From: JAWLBW01 sp041687475
GTDB taxonomy: Bacteria > J088 > JAWLBW01
Direction of reading: 5' to 3'
Length of the DNA: 14,808 nt
NCBI GenBank assembly: GCA_041687475.1
Contig: JAWLBW010000096.1
Location: 1 to 14,808 of the forward strand
Part shown: positions 11,569 to 14,808 of the stretch, one piece after another
How the letters are laid out: the number at the start of each line of letters is the position of its first letter
Position numbering within the stretch: the first letter of the stretch is position 1
The notes under the pieces: model-generated
Told to the model about the DNA's origin: nothing
Database searches by the model: none
The model's input: the letters and a program-made list of their open reading frames with translations, nothing else
Program-made: the position numbers and the translations under genes

Positions 11569-14388
11569 ATGAGCAACACGTCTGATTCTCAAGGTCCCGA
11601 TTACAAAAAGACCGTGCTGCTGCCGCAGACCGGTTTTCCCATGAAGGGAAATCTGCCCGTGCGCGAACCCGAGCGCATCGAGGCGTGGAAGCAGAAGGAC
11701 CTTTACAACCGGATTCTCGAAAAGAACAAGGGCCGAGAGTTGTTCGTGCTGCACGACGGTCCGCCGTATGCCAACGGGCACATTCATTCGGGCCACACCC
11801 TCAACAAGATTCTCAAGGATATCGTCGTTCGCTTCCGCAACATGGACGGCCACCTGTGCGATTTCGTGCCGGGGTGGGACTGCCATGGGCTGCCCATCGA
11901 GCTGCAGGCCGACAAGGAGCTTGGCTCGAAGAAGCAGGGGCTGGGTAAGGTCGAGAAGCGGCAGTATTGCCGTCAGTACGCACGCAAATTCGTCGACATT
12001 CAGCGGGCCGAGTTCGAACGCCTGGGCATAAACGCCCGCTGGGACGATCCGTACCTGACCATGACGCCGGAATTTGAAGGCGATATCGCCCGGCTTGTCG
12101 GCAGGTTCGTGGGCAACGGCGGCCTGTACAAGGGCAAGAAGCCCATTCACTGGTGCACCAACGACCGCACGGCGCTGGCCGAAGCCGAAGTCGAGTACGA
12201 AAGCCATGTGAGCCCGAGCATTTATGCCGCTTTCCCCTTTGCCGATCCGAAGGCGGTCGAAATGCTGGGCGAAGGCGTGTCGGCGGTCATCTGGACGACG
12301 ACGCCGTGGACACTACCGGCCAACCTGGCTATTTCCGTGCATCCCGACTTCGCCTACGTTGTGGTCGACACCGATAAGGGCAGGCTGCTGCTGGCGAAGG
12401 ACATGGTCGCGAAGGTCGCCGAGAAGACCGGGCTCGAAGTGCGCGGCACCGTGAAGGAAGTGCAGGGCGCCGCGCTCGAGGGCCTGAAGGCACGGCACCC
12501 TTTCCTCGACCGCGACTCGGTGTTCGTGGTGGGCGAGCACGTGACGCTGGAAGCCGGTACCGGGCTTGTGCATACGGCGCCGGGCCACGGTCAGGACGAC
12601 TATCAGATCGGCCTGCGCTACGGCCTCGAAGTCTACGCCCCGGTAAACGCCGAGGGACGGTACCTCGAAGACCAGGGCTTTCCCCCCGAAATCATGGGCA
12701 TGCATGTCTTCAAGGCAAACGAGCCCATCATCAAGATTCTCGAGGAAAAGGGCCGCCTGGTTTACTGGGAAAAATTCGAGCACCAGTATCCGCATTGCTG
12801 GCGCTGTCATGGCCCGATCATCTTCCGCGCCACCGAGCAGTGGTTCATTTCCATGGAAACGAACGACCTGCGTAAGCGCGCCGTCGAAACCATCGACCAG
12901 GTGCAGTGGGTGCCGTCGTGGGGTCGCGACCGCATTCACGGCATGATGGCCAACCGGCCCGATTGGTGCGTGAGTCGACAGCGTTCGTGGGGCGTTCCGC
13001 TGCCGATCTTCTACTGCGAGAGCTGCGGCGAAGCCCTGGCCGATGAGAACATCATCAACCACGTGGCCGACCGGTTCGACAAGCACACGAGCGATATCTG
13101 GTTCGACAAGCCGGCTGCCGAGCTCTTGCCCGAAGGCACGACCTGCTGCAAATGCGGCAAGGCCGACTTCCGCAAGGAAGAAGACATTCTCGACGTCTGG
13201 TTCGACTCGGGGTCGAGCTGGTACGCCGTGCTCAATCGCCGTGAGAATCTGCAGGTGCCGGCCGACCTGTATCTGGAAGGCAGCGACCAGCATCGCGGCT
13301 GGTTCCACTCGTCGCTGCTGGTGTCGCTCGGCGCCGAGAACCGGGCTCCCTACAAGGCGGTGCTCACGCACGGCTTCGTGGTCGACGGCCAGGGCCGCAA
13401 GATGAGCAAGTCCGTCGGCAATGTCGTCGCGCCCGAGAAGATCATCAAAAAGAGCGGCGCAGAAGTGCTGCGACTCTGGGTGGCGGCTGAAGACTATCGC
13501 GGCGATATCCGTATCTCCGACGAAATTCTCACGCGCCTGGGCGATGCCTATCGGCGCATTCGCAACACGTTGCGCTTCCTGCTCGGTAACCTGCACGACT
13601 ACGACCCGCGTACGAACGCGGTTGCCGTCGACGAACTGAACGCCATTGACCGGTACATGCTGCACCGGCTGCGTGCATTGGTCGAGCGTTGCCGCAAGGC
13701 GTACGAAAGCTACGAATTTCACACGGTGTACCACGCGGTGCATAATTTCTGCGCGGTCGACCTGTCGTCGTTCTACCTCGACGTGTTGAAGGACCGCCTG
13801 TACACCTCGGGCGCCGATTCGAAGGCCCGTCGTTCGTCGCAGACCGTGCTGGCCCAGGTACTCGAGACCATTCTGGGGCTTGCCGCGCCCATTCTCGTGT
13901 TCACCACCGAAGAGGCCTGGGAGCACATTCCCTACCGCGAAGGTCTGGGGTTATCCGAGTCGGTGCACATGAGCGAATTTCCCCTCGCGCGCGACGAATG
14001 GCGCGCCGATGCGCTGGCCGCCGAGTGGGATCGACTCTGGGAAATCCGCTCCGAGGTCACGAAGGCGCTCGAATTGAAGCGTCGCGACAAGATGATCGGC
14101 GGTTCGCTCGAGGCCATGGTCGGTCTGTCGGCCGAAGGCGACGACGCCGCCCTGCTCGAGAAGTATCGCGAAGAGCTTCCGGCGCTGTTCATCGTGAGCC
14201 AGGTGGCGTTTCCCGACGCCGCGGCGGCCGATGAAACCGAATTGCCGGGGCTCAAGCTGCGCGTGGCGCGGGCCGAGGGCGAAAAGTGCGAGCGCTGCTG
14301 GAATTACAGCACGCACGTGGGCAGCCATGAGCGCCACCCGACGCTCTGCGAGCGCTGCGTACCGGTGGTCGACGGACTGGGCCTTTGA
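11569..14388 (+). CDS. ileS: Isoleucyl-tRNA synthetase
   Basis: A complete 939-residue class Ia aminoacyl-tRNA synthetase that charges tRNA-Ile with isoleucine in the cytoplasm and edits valine. The N-terminal signature PPYANGHIHSGHTLNK carries the HIGH motif as HSGH (73-76). KMSKS is exact at 611-615 (GRKMSKSVGN). The editing (CP1) domain shows VIWTTTPWTLPANLAIS and GTGLVHTAPGHGQDDY. WFDSGSSWYAV and LYLEGSDQHRGWFHSSL are typical catalytic-domain segments. A C-terminal zinc finger has Cys907, 910, 927 and 930 (EKCERCWNY ... LCERC), which marks the bacterial, mupirocin-sensitive class of IleS. Length is normal for that class (about 930-940). The ATG at 11569 is preceded by AAGGG about 9 nt upstream. 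lspA follows after 14 bp, the common ileS-lspA order. No anomalies. Confidence 0.98.
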   Translation: MSNTSDSQGPDYKKTVLLPQTGFPMKGNLPVREPERIEAWKQKDLYNRILEKNKGRELFVLHDGPPYANGHIHSGHTLNKILKDIVVRFRNMDGHLCDFVPGWDCHGLPIELQADKELGSKKQGLGKVEKRQYCRQYARKFVDIQRAEFERLGINARWDDPYLTMTPEFEGDIARLVGRFVGNGGLYKGKKPIHWCTNDRTALAEAEVEYESHVSPSIYAAFPFADPKAVEMLGEGVSAVIWTTTPWTLPANLAISVHPDFAYVVVDTDKGRLLLAKDMVAKVAEKTGLEVRGTVKEVQGAALEGLKARHPFLDRDSVFVVGEHVTLEAGTGLVHTAPGHGQDDYQIGLRYGLEVYAPVNAEGRYLEDQGFPPEIMGMHVFKANEPIIKILEEKGRLVYWEKFEHQYPHCWRCHGPIIFRATEQWFISMETNDLRKRAVETIDQVQWVPSWGRDRIHGMMANRPDWCVSRQRSWGVPLPIFYCESCGEALADENIINHVADRFDKHTSDIWFDKPAAELLPEGTTCCKCGKADFRKEEDILDVWFDSGSSWYAVLNRRENLQVPADLYLEGSDQHRGWFHSSLLVSLGAENRAPYKAVLTHGFVVDGQGRKMSKSVGNVVAPEKIIKKSGAEVLRLWVAAEDYRGDIRISDEILTRLGDAYRRIRNTLRFLLGNLHDYDPRTNAVAVDELNAIDRYMLHRLRALVERCRKAYESYEFHTVYHAVHNFCAVDLSSFYLDVLKDRLYTSGADSKARRSSQTVLAQVLETILGLAAPILVFTTEEAWEHIPYREGLGLSESVHMSEFPLARDEWRADALAAEWDRLWEIRSEVTKALELKRRDKMIGGSLEAMVGLSAEGDDAALLEKYREELPALFIVSQVAFPDAAAADETELPGLKLRVARAEGEKCERCWNYSTHVGSHERHPTLCERCVPVVDGLGL

Positions 14389-14402
14389 AGCAGAGAGAGA
14401 GC

Positions 14403-14808
14403 ATGAAGCGCAATTACATCTGGGCGGCCGCCGTTTTCCTCGGCATACTGGTTCTCGACCTGGTAACGAAGGAATACATCGTGCGCACGATGGAGTACCG
14501 CGATTACCACGTGGTAACCTCGTTCTTCAACATCGTGCACGTGCACAACACCGGCGCGGCTTTCGGCATACTTGCCAACGCCGATTCGTCGCTGCGCATT
14601 CCCTTTTTCATCGTCGTGTCCATCATCGCCATGGCCGTGGTGCTTACCATGGTCGTCAAGGCCGATGAGGGCAAGATCGCCTATGTGGCCGGTCTCGGCG
14701 GCATTCTCGGCGGCGCGGTCGGCAACTTCATCGACCGCATACGCTTCGGCTACGTCGTCGACTTCATCGTCTGGAAATACACCGACGCCTACCGCTGGCC
14801 GACCTTCA
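14403..14808 (+). CDS. lspA: Lipoprotein signal peptidase (signal peptidase II), partial at the window end
   Basis: The first 135 residues of LspA, the inner-membrane aspartic protease that removes signal peptides from prolipoproteins after diacylglyceryl transfer. Hydrophobic segments lie at about 6-20, 68-86 and 94-106. Conserved motifs are LDLVTKE (18-24), HNTGAAFG (48-55), GNFIDRIRFG (107-116; Asn108 and Arg112) and YVVDFI, with Asp120 as the first catalytic aspartate. The second catalytic Asp (FNxAD) should lie just beyond the window. GAGAGAG directly upstream serves as the ribosome-binding site. The gene starts 14 bp after the ileS stop, as in many Proteobacteria. The two lipoproteins encoded in this window would be among its substrates. 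Confidence 0.95.
   Translation, partial: MKRNYIWAAAVFLGILVLDLVTKEYIVRTMEYRDYHVVTSFFNIVHVHNTGAAFGILANADSSLRIPFFIVVSIIAMAVVLTMVVKADEGKIAYVAGLGGILGGAVGNFIDRIRFGYVVDFIVWKYTDAYRWPTF

Noticed and set aside
12313..13926. A 537-residue open frame antisense to ileS
   Set aside because: It lies wholly inside the unmistakable ileS gene. Its composition (Val/His/Arg-rich) is what GC-biased third codon positions give on the opposite strand.

Overview
The window is 14.8 kb of GC-rich (about 60%) bacterial chromosome, densely packed with genes on both strands. Several features suggest a deltaproteobacterium-like Gram-negative organism (Myxococcota, Bdellovibrionota, SAR324 or similar). These are a DUF3450 gene at the head of what looks like an ExbB/ExbD/TonB-type operon, a PilZ protein of the kind common in myxobacteria, an NtrC-type sigma-54 activator with its kinase, two lipoproteins, and ileS followed by lspA. 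This placement is inferred from gene content and was not tested by phylogeny. No insertion sequences, phage genes, CRISPR arrays, rRNAs or tRNAs were seen.

Layout. Positions 1-831 (minus): the first codons of a probable ExbB/TolQ-type gene and a secreted DUF3450 protein. Positions 832-1348: a long intergenic stretch with two tandem palindromes and a 16-bp tandem repeat. Positions 1349-1735 (minus): a single-domain CheY-like response regulator. Positions 1932-2744 (plus): a QueD-family pterin synthase followed 6 bp later by a PilZ (c-di-GMP-binding type) protein, ending at a strong bidirectional terminator. Positions 2819-5520 (minus): a two-gene operon encoding a histidine kinase with a degenerate N-terminal receiver, then a sigma-54 response regulator. 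Positions 5732-7381 (minus): a 549-residue lipoprotein of unknown family. Positions 7535-8062 (plus): an unrecognised 175-residue protein, divergent from the lipoprotein. Positions 8212-9510 (minus): an HD-domain phosphohydrolase of the YwfO/SAMHD1 type. Positions 9685-11118 (plus): a beta-propeller-like lipoprotein with six 58-residue repeats. Positions 11172-11463: a gene-free stretch with a degenerate octamer array. Positions 11569-14808 (plus): ileS and the start of lspA, which runs off the window.

How the genes fit together. Much of the window concerns signalling (two response regulators, one kinase, one PilZ protein) and the cell envelope (a TonB-type periplasmic component, two lipoproteins and the lipoprotein signal peptidase LspA that would process them). 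The rest is housekeeping (ileS, queD, the HD phosphohydrolase). Sigma-70-like promoters and Rho-independent terminators can be placed by eye for most transcription units. The most notable regulatory signals are three ACAAAGT heptamers in the 5732/7535 divergent promoter region, an ACGGTATC/GATACCGT motif between the CheY-like gene and queD that recurs upstream of the HD gene, and two tandem CCTGA-N5-TCAGG-type palindromes upstream of DUF3450. I did not find a convincing new multi-gene system. The unrecognised genes and operator-like repeats are the best leads.
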